Below are positions 1-6,321 of a stretch of DNA of 6,674 bases, in pieces. This DNA is from an uncultured Collinsella sp. (GTDB taxonomy: Bacteria; Actinomycetota; Coriobacteriia; Coriobacteriales; Coriobacteriaceae). The stretch spans positions 1 through 6,674 of the forward strand of contig UQYA01000091.1 of NCBI GenBank assembly GCA_900545165.1, given 5' to 3'. Within the stretch, counting starts at the first letter, position 1. Each line of letters starts with the position of its first letter. Position numbers and translations under genes: made by a program. The notes beneath the pieces were generated by a model. That model was not told where the DNA came from, searched no databases, and was given only the letters and a program-made list of their open reading frames with translations.

Positions 1-48
1 TCTACACGAGCCTTATCGTCGGCAGCGTCAGATGTGTATAAGAGACAG
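1..48 (+). other. Illumina Nextera adapter with i5 index (assembly contamination)
   Basis: This stretch is synthetic. Bases 1-7 (TCTACAC) match the end of the P5 flow-cell oligo. Bases 8-15 (GAGCCTTA) sit exactly where the i5 index belongs and match, from memory, Nextera XT index S521. Bases 16-29 (TCGTCGGCAGCGTC) are the Nextera read-1 overhang, and bases 30-48 (AGATGTGTATAAGAGACAG) are the Tn5 mosaic end used in tagmentation. The order and spacing are those of a finished library molecule. Untrimmed read ends were therefore assembled into the contig, and true genomic sequence begins at base 49. Any frame that starts in or reads through this block is an artefact. Confidence 0.98.
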
Positions 49-302
49 ATGCTGGCCCAGGCGCAACCGGTGAGAATGGCATTGGTCAGGATGAGCATCA
101 CAAAGGCGAGCGGCTCGTTTTGGGCAACGAGGCCCACAGCGCCCCAAATGGTCAAAAAGAGCTGGAACAGGCCGAAGGCGACGCTCCACCCAAGAGCGCT
201 TTTGGCAACGGTGCCCGACTGAGCACGAATGGCCTTGGCCTCGCGCAAAACAAGGTAGACGGTCGCCGCAAGACCGACGAGCGAGATGGCGGCTGCGAAC
301 AT
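49..302 (-). CDS. Small multi-pass membrane protein, 3' end missing
   Basis: I do not recognise this family. The gene reads leftward from an ATG at 302-300, with a strong Shine-Dalgarno GAGGAG at 315-310 and a 7-base spacer. Eighty-four genuine codons are present before the adapter cuts the frame at base 49. The N-terminus is MFAAAISLVGLAATVYLVLR. Three hydrophobic stretches are visible, at about residues 2-19, 36-60 and 65-83. They are separated by a charged loop (REAKAIRAQSG) and a short loop (AQNEPL), so this is probably an integral membrane protein with at least three helices. If translated into the adapter it would gain the false tail CLLYTSDAADDKARV, so the true C-terminus is unknown. 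It is divergent from the nitroreductase gene across a 214-bp gap. No function can be assigned. Confidence 0.75.
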
Positions 303-453
303 GCTGAGACTCCTCACAAACTTAAAACCTACGAAAGCGGGGGTTTACCCGATTGTTACCAAGATATGAGCTGCAATTGGTGACTGCGCACAACAACCAG
401 CCATATTAACGCGCACGTGTGGCGGTGTGGCGCAATGTAGTGGCGACCTGCGC

Positions 454-459
454 GATAAT
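454..459 (+). promoter_or_regulatory. Weak candidate -10 box for the nitroreductase gene
   Basis: GATAAT matches five of six bases of the TATAAT consensus and lies 57 bases before the nitroreductase ATG. The hexamer 17 bases upstream (CGCAAT) is a poor -35, so the call is tentative. The whole gap 303-516 separates divergent genes and should hold promoters for both. I found no convincing operator palindrome in it and no clear promoter for the leftward gene. Confidence 0.25.
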
Positions 460-516
460 GGACGGGAATTACACGGAAACGTAAAGGCTTCTTAAAGAAA
501 TGGCGAGGGCAGGGCG

Positions 517-1389
517 ATGAACGAGCAGGTTTGCAAGGTGGACATGGGCGGCGGCGGAGCTGCGGGCGTGGATACGTGCGGCTATCCGGTCGAGACTACG
601 GGCAACGCGGTGCTGGACATCTTGGAGCATCGCTCGTCTACGCGGGCCTTTGCGCGTGATGACGACGACCGTCCCGTGGCGGTGACCGACGAGCAGCGTG
701 CGGCGATTCTGCATGCGGCGAGCCGCGCGCCGTCGGCGGGTGCCATGATGATGTATTCCATCGTGAGCATCTGCGAGCAGGCTACGCTCGACCGCCTGGC
801 CGACCTGTGCGACCACCAGCCCATGATCGCCAAGGCGCCCCGGGCACTCATATTTGTGGTCGATTATGCCAAGTGGATCGATCTGTTTGAGCACGTGGGC
901 TGCTTTGAGCCAGAGTTTGTAGAGCGTACGGGCAAGTCGCCCCGTCGTGCACCGGGTCTGGGCGACTTTGCCATTGCGGCGCAGGACGCCGTGATCGCCG
1001 CGCAAAACGCCGTGGTTGCCGCCGAGGCCCTGGGGCTGGGGAGCTGCTATATCGGTGATATCCTCGAGAATGCCGAGGAAGTTGCCGAGCTGCTCGATCT
1101 GCCGCCCTATACCATGCCGCTGTCGATGCTCATCATCGGCACGCCCCGTAAGGAGCGTCCGGCCATTGCGCATCCCGTGGTGAACCTGGTGCACGAGGAG
1201 CGCTACTGCCGCGCCGATGCCGCGACTATGGATGCTCAGGTGGCCGAGATGGATGCGATGTTCCGTCCGCACGCCCGCGAGGTGGGCGAGCGCGTGGTGG
1301 ATATCTACACCCGCAAGCACACGAGTCCCTTTATGGCCGAGATGAGCCGATCCATGGAATGGTGGTTCAAAAACTGGCTTGGAAAATGA
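517..1389 (+). CDS. Nitroreductase-family FMN oxidoreductase
   Basis: This is a 290-residue cytoplasmic flavoenzyme of the nitroreductase fold, a family that uses NAD(P)H and FMN to reduce nitro compounds, quinones or flavins. Its own substrate cannot be told from sequence. The fold begins at about residue 30. The FMN-phosphate signature HRSSTRAF is at 38-45, APSAGAMMM at 71-79 is the conserved loop after the second helix, and the central helix plus glycine turn AAEALGLGSCYIGDI is at 168-182. The C-terminal segment RKHTSPF..EMSRSM at 266-280 is a hallmark of a subgroup common in anaerobes. ATG 517 has a modest purine-rich ribosome site just upstream (GAGGGCAGGG, 505-514). ATG 544 is an alternative start that would remove nine residues of a poorly conserved, glycine-rich leader. 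It appears monocistronic: a hairpin follows two bases after the stop and the next gene has its own -10 box. Family call sure, substrate unknown. Confidence 0.93.
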   Translation: MNEQVCKVDMGGGGAAGVDTCGYPVETTGNAVLDILEHRSSTRAFARDDDDRPVAVTDEQRAAILHAASRAPSAGAMMMYSIVSICEQATLDRLADLCDHQPMIAKAPRALIFVVDYAKWIDLFEHVGCFEPEFVERTGKSPRRAPGLGDFAIAAQDAVIAAQNAVVAAEALGLGSCYIGDILENAEEVAELLDLPPYTMPLSMLIIGTPRKERPAIAHPVVNLVHEERYCRADAATMDAQVAEMDAMFRPHAREVGERVVDIYTRKHTSPFMAEMSRSMEWWFKNWLGK

Positions 1390-1390
1390 C

Positions 1391-1425
1391 GAATGTGACA
1401 AAGGGACAGTCCCTTTGTCACATTC
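1391..1425. repeat. Perfect 17-bp inverted repeat (REP-like hairpin)
   Basis: The arm GAATGTGACAAAGGGAC (1391-1407) is followed by a single A and its exact reverse complement (1409-1425). As RNA it would fold into a stem of about 15 bp with a minimal loop. It starts two bases after the nitroreductase stop codon. No T-run follows on either strand, so it is not a textbook intrinsic terminator, although it may slow polymerase or protect the mRNA 3' end. The core ACAAAGG...GTCCC...TTTGT recurs in the hairpin at 3887-3925, which suggests a dispersed palindromic repeat family (inference). Confidence 0.85.
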
Positions 1426-1507
1426 CATATCGCGGCGGTGGCCTAAAGGCCGTATAAATGTTTATCTAGCTGGGAAAACAGTGCCGTGCAAGCGCAGGCC
1501 GATTGCC

Positions 1508-1513
1508 TATAAT
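1508..1513 (+). promoter_or_regulatory. Candidate -10 box of the kup promoter
   Basis: A perfect TATAAT lies 35 bases before the kup ATG, which would give a leader of roughly 25-30 bases. No good -35 hexamer is present at 16-18 bp spacing (CGTGCA at 17 bp), so the promoter may be weak on its own or depend on an activator. The leader is too short to hold a K+- or c-di-AMP-responsive riboswitch. Confidence 0.55.
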
Positions 1514-1532
1514 CCCTTCGAACATTAAAGTT

Positions 1533-1538
1533 GGGAGG
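1533..1538 (+). promoter_or_regulatory. Ribosome binding site that fixes the kup start
   Basis: GGGAGG followed by AAACCGGCTT places ATG 1549 ten bases downstream. An in-frame TTG at 1531 would extend the protein by six residues, but it overlaps the Shine-Dalgarno itself and so is unlikely to be used. The 12 bases TGGGAGGAAACC (1532-1543) recur exactly in front of the small membrane protein gene (3634-3645). Confidence 0.75.
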
Positions 1539-1548
1539 AAACCGGCTT

Positions 1549-3576
1549 ATGGAACAAAAGGCCAAGGAGGCAGCCTCGCACGCTGCGATTCCTGTGAGCA
1601 TCTCGGCGATGCTCGTCACGCTGGGCGTGGTGTACGGCGATATTGGCACCAGTCCTATGTATGTAACCAAGGCGCTCGTTGCCGGCAACGGCGGCATCGG
1701 AAGCGTGACGGAGGAGTTTGTGCTCGGCGCGCTCTCCCTTGTCGTGTGGACGGTCACGCTGCTGACGACCGTCAAGTACGTGCTGATCTCGCTGCGTGCC
1801 GACAACCACGGCGAGGGCGGCATCTTTGCCCTGTACAGCCTGGTCAAGCGTTGTGGCAAGTGGCTCATCATCCCCGCCATGCTGGGCGGCGCCGCGCTGC
1901 TCGCCGATGGTATCCTCACGCCTGCCGTTACCGTGACTACGGCTATCGAGGGTCTGCGCACCATTCCGGCGGTCCACGCCGTGCTTGGTGACGATCAGGC
2001 CCGCGTTGTCGCCATCACGCTTGCCATCATCATCGTGCTCTTCTTGGTGCAGCGCATCGGCACGGCCAAGATCGGCCGCGCCTTTGGCCCCATCATGACG
2101 CTGTGGTTTTTGTTCCTGGGTGGTACGGGCCTGTTCTTTGTCTTCCAGCATCCCACGGTGCTGCTGTGCCTCAACCCGCTGCGCGGCATCGGCTTTCTGC
2201 TGAGCCCCAACAACCATGCGGGCATCATGATTCTGGGCAGCTGCTTCCTCGCCACCACCGGTGCCGAGGCGCTCTACTCCGACATGGGCCACGTTGGCCG
2301 CGGCAACATTTATGCCACCTGGCCGTTCGTTAAGTGCTGCCTGCTGCTTTCCTATATGGGCCAGGGCGCTTGGCTTATGAACAACGCTGCCAACCCCGAG
2401 CTCATGGGCATTGCCGATCTCAACCCCTTCTACCAGATGCTCACCCCGGGCCTGCGTCCCTTTGCCGTCGGCCTTTCCACCGTTGCGGCCATCATTGCCT
2501 CGCAGGCGCTCATCACCGGCGCATTCTCGCTGGTGTCCGAGGCAAGCCGCCTGGACCTCATGCCGCACATGCAGGTTTTCTATCCTGCCGAGACCAAGGG
2601 CCAGCTCTATATTCCCATGGTCAACAACGTCATGCTTGTGGGCTGCGTTATCGTGGTGCTGCTGTTCCAGAGCTCGGCGCACATGGAGGCCGCTTACGGC
2701 TTGGCGATCACCCTGACCATGATGTGCACGACGCTGCTGCTCTTCTTCTACTTGCATGTCGATCGCGGCCTTAAGGTCGCCCCGTATATCTTCGTTGCGT
2801 TCTTCCTTATGCTCGAGGGCTTCTTCTTTGTGAGTTCGCTCACCAAGTTCTTCCACGGCGGCTACTTCACCATCCTCATGGCCGCGCTCATCATGGGCAT
2901 TATGGTGTGCTGGTACAACGGCACGGCGGTCGAGCAGCGCCAGTTTACGCTGCTGCCGCTGCGCAGCTACCTGCCGCAGCTCAAGCGCCTGCGTGACGAC
3001 GACCGTTACGAGCGCATGAGCGACAACGTCGTGTACCTGACCAAGGACACCCATACCGACTACATCGACCGCGATATCGTCTATTCGATCTTGGACAAGC
3101 ATCCCAAGCGCGCCCGCGCCTGGTGGTTTGTGAATGTCGAGACTATGGACGAACCGCACACCTTTGCCTATTCGGTCGAGACGTTCGGCACCGACTACGT
3201 GTTCCGCGTGCATCTGTACCTGGGCTACAAGATCAACCAGCGCGTCAATGCCTACCTGCGTCAGGTTGTTCAGGACCTGGCTGCCACCGGCGAGCTGCCG
3301 CCGCAGACGCATGACTACTCGGTCTACAAGGATCCGGGTAACATCGGTACGTTCAAGTTCGTCCTGATCCGTAAGCTTCTGGCGCCCGAAAGCGATGTGG
3401 AGCCCAGCGAGCGTACGGCCATCACGCTCAAGTACATCATCCGCCGTGCCGCCGGCACGCCTGCACGCTGGTACGGCCTGGAGAACTCCAACGTGAGCTT
3501 TGAGTACGTGCCGCTGTTCACCAAGTTCAAGGCTGTGAATAAGATGCAGCGCCTGGCTCCCAACGAGCGGCCGTAG
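1549..3576 (+). CDS. kup: Kup-family potassium uptake permease
   Basis: The product is a 675-residue inner-membrane K+ transporter of the KUP/HAK/KT family, which is thought to import K+ with protons. About twelve membrane helices fill residues 15-460, followed by a cytoplasmic C-terminal domain (about 461-675). Diagnostic family motifs are GVVYGDIGTSPMY (26-38), the ISLRADNHGEGGI loop (80-92), LADGILTPAVTV (118-129), GAEALYSDMGH (238-248), IASQALITGAFSL (316-328) and GQLYIPMVNN (351-360). Three acidic positions important in E. coli Kup (D23, E116, E229) correspond to D31, D120 and E240, so the second is Asp here, a variant I believe is common in Gram-positive Kup proteins. The protein is about 50 residues longer than E. 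coli Kup (622). The start is chosen from the Shine-Dalgarno at 1533-1538. It is preceded by a TATAAT box and followed after 69 bp by a small membrane-protein gene and then a KdpDE-like pair. The gene is intact. In Lactococcus, Kup proteins are inhibited by c-di-AMP; whether that applies here is unknown. Confidence 0.97.
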   Translation: MEQKAKEAASHAAIPVSISAMLVTLGVVYGDIGTSPMYVTKALVAGNGGIGSVTEEFVLGALSLVVWTVTLLTTVKYVLISLRADNHGEGGIFALYSLVKRCGKWLIIPAMLGGAALLADGILTPAVTVTTAIEGLRTIPAVHAVLGDDQARVVAITLAIIIVLFLVQRIGTAKIGRAFGPIMTLWFLFLGGTGLFFVFQHPTVLLCLNPLRGIGFLLSPNNHAGIMILGSCFLATTGAEALYSDMGHVGRGNIYATWPFVKCCLLLSYMGQGAWLMNNAANPELMGIADLNPFYQMLTPGLRPFAVGLSTVAAIIASQALITGAFSLVSEASRLDLMPHMQVFYPAETKGQLYIPMVNNVMLVGCVIVVLLFQSSAHMEAAYGLAITLTMMCTTLLLFFYLHVDRGLKVAPYIFVAFFLMLEGFFFVSSLTKFFHGGYFTILMAALIMGIMVCWYNGTAVEQRQFTLLPLRSYLPQLKRLRDDDRYERMSDNVVYLTKDTHTDYIDRDIVYSILDKHPKRARAWWFVNVETMDEPHTFAYSVETFGTDYVFRVHLYLGYKINQRVNAYLRQVVQDLAATGELPPQTHDYSVYKDPGNIGTFKFVLIRKLLAPESDVEPSERTAITLKYIIRRAAGTPARWYGLENSNVSFEYVPLFTKFKAVNKMQRLAPNERP

Positions 3577-3645
3577 TCGACGCTCGAGGTTTGTCTGCGA
3601 ACGGGCGGGCTTGTATTGACGGGGATTGAGTCCTGGGAGGAAACC

Positions 3646-3840
3646 ATGGATGCAAAGGTGCTTGACGGTTGCGATCTTGCGACCGAGCTGGTGCGTGAGG
3701 TACGCGCCGATGCTGCCGAAGATCGGTTCTTTACGAATCGGGCCAACATGGACATGGCCGACCGCGTGATTTCGATCGTGGTGACGGTGCTTGTCGCGGC
3801 GTGCGTGTGCGCACTGCTCGCGCACGTGCTGTTTGTCTAA
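3646..3840 (+). CDS. Small single-pass membrane protein (64 aa), unknown function
   Basis: I do not recognise this as a named family. The start at ATG 3646 is supported by an excellent Shine-Dalgarno GGGAGG (3635-3640) with a 5-base spacer; a TTG at 3616 in the same frame lacks such a site. The soluble N-terminal part (1-40) is acidic (DLATELVREVRADAAEDRFF), probably partly helical. Residues 41-63 (ISIVVTVLVAACVCALLAH at the core) form one hydrophobic helix that ends within a residue of the C-terminus, so it resembles a tail-anchored protein facing the cytoplasm. It lies 69 bp after kup on the same strand with no terminator between, and a terminator follows 47 bp after its stop. Kup and this gene therefore probably share a transcript, and it may be an accessory or regulatory partner of Kup (inference only). 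Confidence 0.72.
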   Translation: MDAKVLDGCDLATELVREVRADAAEDRFFTNRANMDMADRVISIVVTVLVAACVCALLAHVLFV

Positions 3841-3871
3841 CGTCCGCAGGTTGCAAAGGCTTTACACTTGG

Positions 3872-3901
3872 AACCACCACAAGGGGAAACCACCACAAAG
3901 G
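3872..3901 (+). repeat. Tandem copy of the terminator 5' arm
   Basis: AACCACCACAAGGGG (3872-3886) is followed immediately by the near copy AAACCACCACAAAGG (3887-3901). Either copy can pair with the single 3' arm at 3909-3925. The first pairs through GGGG:CCCC with one bulged base and a loop of about 22 bases; the second pairs perfectly over 15 bp with a 9-base loop. The two foldings exclude each other. Confidence 0.7.
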
Positions 3902-3933
3902 TGCCTGTCCCCTTTGTGGTGGTTTTTGTTTTT
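3887..3933 (+). terminator. Intrinsic terminator after kup and the small protein gene
   Basis: The arm AAACCACCACAAAGG (3887-3901) pairs perfectly with CCTTTGTGGTGGTTT (3911-3925) across a 9-base loop. The 3' arm runs into the T-rich tract TTTTTGTTTTT (3923-3933). This is a strong Rho-independent terminator for rightward transcription. It ends 20 bases before the kinase start codon, leaving no room for a full promoter between, so the kinase must be transcribed from a start overlapping or upstream of the hairpin, or by read-through. Confidence 0.8.
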
Positions 3934-3953
3934 GAGAGAGGGGCGGGACGCTG

Positions 3954-5579
3954 ATGGACGTCCGTACGGACGGCGATATTGCCGATAGCTTTTGGTGGCG
4001 GCGCACAACGCTGACGCGCCGCACTCCTCTGTATGACGCCTGCGTATCGGTGGGGCTGCTGGTCGCGGCGACGATTGTGGGCGCGCTGCTCGACCATCCG
4101 GGTCTCGCGCCGAGCATCATGATCGTCTATGTGTTCGCCGTTCAGCTGTGCGCATTCTTTACCTGCAGTCGCCTGTATTGCTTGCTGAGCTCGGCTGCCG
4201 CCGTGGCGCTCTACAACTTCTTGTTTGTCGACCCGCGCTACTTGCTGTCGTTTATCGACCGCGGCTATCCCGGCATGTTCTTCATCATGTTTGTGGTCTC
4301 GCTTGTGTCGAGCTCGATTGCCTTGGCCCTGCGCCGCGCTTTGGCACAGGCTGCCGCCAGCGACCGCCGCACGCATATGGTGCTCGAGACCAACCGCATG
4401 TTGCAGCGTTGCGCCGACGAGCAGCAGATCGTTCACGCCATGGCCACGCAGCTGGCGCGTCTTTCGGGCTGTCCGGTCGTGTGGTACAGCGCCGACGCCG
4501 AGGGCGATGACCTGCTGCCGCGTGCGACATACACGGCCGTGGGCGATGCCGCGCCGGTGCACGAGCTGGCGCCGCAGATGCCACCGCGGCTCTCGGCGTC
4601 CGCCTATGTGGGAACGCCGCTCGATGCCACCTATGGCGGATCGGCGTTTTATGGCATCTACCTGACGGTTCGCACAGGCGACGGCTTCGTGCGCTCGGGC
4701 GACCCCGCCTCGGTGGTGGGCGTGCTGGCTATTGTTGCCGAGCCCGACGTGCTGACGCATGAGGAGCGGACACTTGCCGATGCCATCGTGAGCGAAGGCG
4801 AGCTGGCGCTCGACCGCGCCCGCGCCATGGAGGCCCGCGAGGAGGCAGCGGTGCTCGCCAAAAACGAACAGCTGCGCGCCAACCTGCTGCGCTCCATCTC
4901 GCACGATCTGCGCACGCCGCTTACCAGTATTTCGGGCAATGCCGATGTCCTGCTCGACCAGGGTTCGACCGGCACCGCGGTGCTCGATGCCCAGACGCGC
5001 CGCGGCCTGCTTCTATCCATTCGCTCGGATGCGCTGTGGCTCAACGCCACCGTCGAGAACCTGCTCGCCATCACCAAGCTCGAGGGCGGCGGCATGCATC
5101 TGTCGACTACGCTCGAGCTCATGGATGATATCGTCGAGGAGGCGCTGCGCCACGTAAATCCGGCCGTGCGCGAGCACGACCTTAAGGTGGTGGCGTGCGA
5201 TGAGCCGGCGCTCGTTAACGTCGATGCGCGCCTGATGGTGCAGCTGGTGGTCAATCTGGTGAACAACGCCATCACCTATACGCCCGCAGGCTCGCATATC
5301 GTGATTTCGATTGGCGTCGACGATGGACGCGTGGCGTGCTCGGTGGCCGATGACGGCCCGGGCATCGCACCCGAGGATCGCGAGCGGATCTTCGAGTCGT
5401 TCTATACCGCCAACCATGGTCTGGCCGACAGCCACCGTAGTGTGGGCCTGGGGCTTTCGCTCTGCCGCTCCATTGCGCTGGCGCATGGCGGTAGCATAGA
5501 GGTTGCCGCGGCGGACCCGCACGGCTCGGTCTTTACGATTGAGCTTCCCGTCGCCGATGTTTCGTTTGATAAGGAGTAG
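3954..5579 (+). CDS. kdpD: KdpD-like sensor histidine kinase lacking the N-terminal sensor domain
   Basis: This is a 541-residue membrane sensor kinase. Four membrane helices lie at about 28-46, 52-70, 74-92 and 106-127. The YNFLFVDPRYLLSF motif at 87-100 is the signature of the KdpD membrane region (DUF4118). A GAF-like region follows at about 155-290, then a helix leading to the dimerisation domain. The catalytic core is complete: H-box SISHDLRTPL with phospho-acceptor His317, N-box NLVNNAITYTP (434-444), G1 DDGPGI (466-471) and G2 GLGLSL (498-503). E. coli KdpD has 894 residues, with a cytoplasmic KdpD/Usp module of nearly 400 residues before the membrane part; here only about 27 residues precede the first helix. 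No kinase-like sequence lies upstream (the preceding sequence is a terminator), so this is a natural short form rather than a frameshifted gene. ATG 3954 has a G-rich site (AGAGGGGCGGGA, 3938-3949). Its stop lies four bases before the regulator start. The kdp symbol reflects family resemblance; no kdpFABC is in view, so the target may differ. Confidence 0.9.
   Translation: MDVRTDGDIADSFWWRRTTLTRRTPLYDACVSVGLLVAATIVGALLDHPGLAPSIMIVYVFAVQLCAFFTCSRLYCLLSSAAAVALYNFLFVDPRYLLSFIDRGYPGMFFIMFVVSLVSSSIALALRRALAQAAASDRRTHMVLETNRMLQRCADEQQIVHAMATQLARLSGCPVVWYSADAEGDDLLPRATYTAVGDAAPVHELAPQMPPRLSASAYVGTPLDATYGGSAFYGIYLTVRTGDGFVRSGDPASVVGVLAIVAEPDVLTHEERTLADAIVSEGELALDRARAMEAREEAAVLAKNEQLRANLLRSISHDLRTPLTSISGNADVLLDQGSTGTAVLDAQTRRGLLLSIRSDALWLNATVENLLAITKLEGGGMHLSTTLELMDDIVEEALRHVNPAVREHDLKVVACDEPALVNVDARLMVQLVVNLVNNAITYTPAGSHIVISIGVDDGRVACSVADDGPGIAPEDRERIFESFYTANHGLADSHRSVGLGLSLCRSIALAHGGSIEVAAADPHGSVFTIELPVADVSFDKE
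5571..5576 (+). promoter_or_regulatory. Ribosome binding site of the response regulator, inside the kinase 3' end
   Basis: AAGGAG sits in the last codons of the kinase gene, directly before its TAG stop, with a 7-base spacer to GTG 5584. It fixes GTG as the regulator start and points to coupled translation of the pair. An in-frame ATG at 5503, inside the kinase gene, would add 27 arginine-rich residues not expected in this family. Confidence 0.85.
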
Positions 5580-5583
5580 TGCC

Positions 5584-6297
5584 GTGCCGAACTCTGCCGT
5601 AAAACCGCTCATCTTGGTCGTTGAGGACGATCCCGCCGTTCGCAACCTTATCGTTGCCGCGCTCGAGACGCACGGCTTGCGCCACATGGCCGTTGAGACC
5701 GCCCATGCCGCCATCGCCGCCGCCTCATCGCAGGCGCCGAGCATCGTGCTGCTCGATCTGGGCCTGCCCGATATGGACGGTGTCAAGGTGGTGGAGTCGG
5801 TGCGCGCATGGTCGGGCATGCCGATCATCGTGGTCTCGGCGCGCAGCGAGGACGCGGACAAGATTCGCGCGCTCGATGCCGGCGCCGACGACTACTTGAC
5901 CAAGCCGTTTTCGGTCGAGGAGCTGCTCGCGCGTATTCGCACGACGCTCAGGCGCCTTTCGTATGCGCAAACGGGCGGTGTTGCCTCCGAGGGCTCGTTC
6001 GATACCGGCGAGCTGCATATCGACTTTGATGCCGGCATTGCCACGATGGATGGCGAGGAGCTGCATCTGACGCCGATTGAGTACAAGCTCCTGTGCCTGC
6101 TGGCACATAACGCCGACAAGGTACTGACGCACCAGTTTATCCTGCACGAGATTTGGGGCACGGCAACTAAGAGTGACCTGGCGAGCCTGCGCGTCTTTAT
6201 GGGTACGTTGCGTAAGAAGATTGAGTCCGACCCCGCGCATCCGCGCTATATCCAAACGCACGTGGGTATCGGCTATCGCCTGGTCACCCAAGGCTAG
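5584..6297 (+). CDS. kdpE: KdpE-like OmpR/PhoB-family response regulator
   Basis: The product is a 237-residue cytoplasmic transcription factor, close to the usual KdpE length (225 in E. coli). The receiver domain (about 9-122) has the acidic pocket E14-D15-D16, the phospho-acceptor Asp58 in LLDLGLPDMDG, Ser85 in VVSARSE and Lys107 in DDYLTKPFS. After a short linker, the winged-helix DNA-binding domain (about 135-235) shows LHLTPIEYKLLCLLAHN, the recognition region SLRVFMGTLRKKIE and the closing wing THVGIGYRLV. The start is GTG 5584, chosen from the AAGGAG at 5571-5576. It lies four bases after the kinase stop, so the two are an operon and almost certainly cognate partners. In known systems phosphorylated KdpE activates the kdpFABC K+ pump; those genes are absent here, and kup or a distant operon may be the target (inference). 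All key residues are present. Confidence 0.93.
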   Translation: MPNSAVKPLILVVEDDPAVRNLIVAALETHGLRHMAVETAHAAIAAASSQAPSIVLLDLGLPDMDGVKVVESVRAWSGMPIIVVSARSEDADKIRALDAGADDYLTKPFSVEELLARIRTTLRRLSYAQTGGVASEGSFDTGELHIDFDAGIATMDGEELHLTPIEYKLLCLLAHNADKVLTHQFILHEIWGTATKSDLASLRVFMGTLRKKIESDPAHPRYIQTHVGIGYRLVTQG

Positions 6298-6321
6298 ATC
6301 ACCAACCACCATCCCAATATG

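Noticed and set aside
30..48. Tn5 mosaic end as evidence of a natural transposon insertion.
   Set aside because: It is joined to Illumina read-1, index and P5 sequence in library order, so it comes from tagmentation.
34..222. A 62-codon plus-strand frame starting in the first 50 bases.
   Set aside because: Its start codon is inside the synthetic mosaic-end sequence, and it runs antisense to a better-supported membrane protein gene.
1391..1425. A CRISPR repeat or integrase attachment site.
   Set aside because: There is no spacer periodicity and no integrase or direct flanking duplication nearby; it is a single palindrome after a gene end.
469..1428. A 319-codon minus-strand frame antisense to the nitroreductase.
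   Set aside because: It is a His/Arg-rich shadow with no recognisable motif, while the plus frame has conserved nitroreductase motifs.
1440..1451. Small palindrome GGCCTAAAGGCC before kup as an operator or terminator.
   Set aside because: The stem is only 4 bp, lacks a T-run, and such sequences are expected by chance in GC-rich DNA.
1390..1548. A K+- or c-di-AMP-responsive riboswitch upstream of kup.
   Set aside because: The TATAAT box leaves a leader of only about 25-30 bases, and the only large structure in the gap is the 1391-1425 palindrome, which lies upstream of the promoter.
1525..3825. A 766-codon open frame on the minus strand, antisense to kup and the small protein gene.
   Set aside because: It mirrors kup, whose GC-rich third positions remove antisense stops. 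Its translation is rich in His, Gln, Arg and Glu without any domain motif, and the plus-strand frame has clear Kup signatures.
3837..4904. A 355-codon minus-strand frame across the terminator and kinase 5' half.
   Set aside because: It is low-complexity, runs through the intrinsic terminator region and is antisense to a clear KdpD-type membrane domain.
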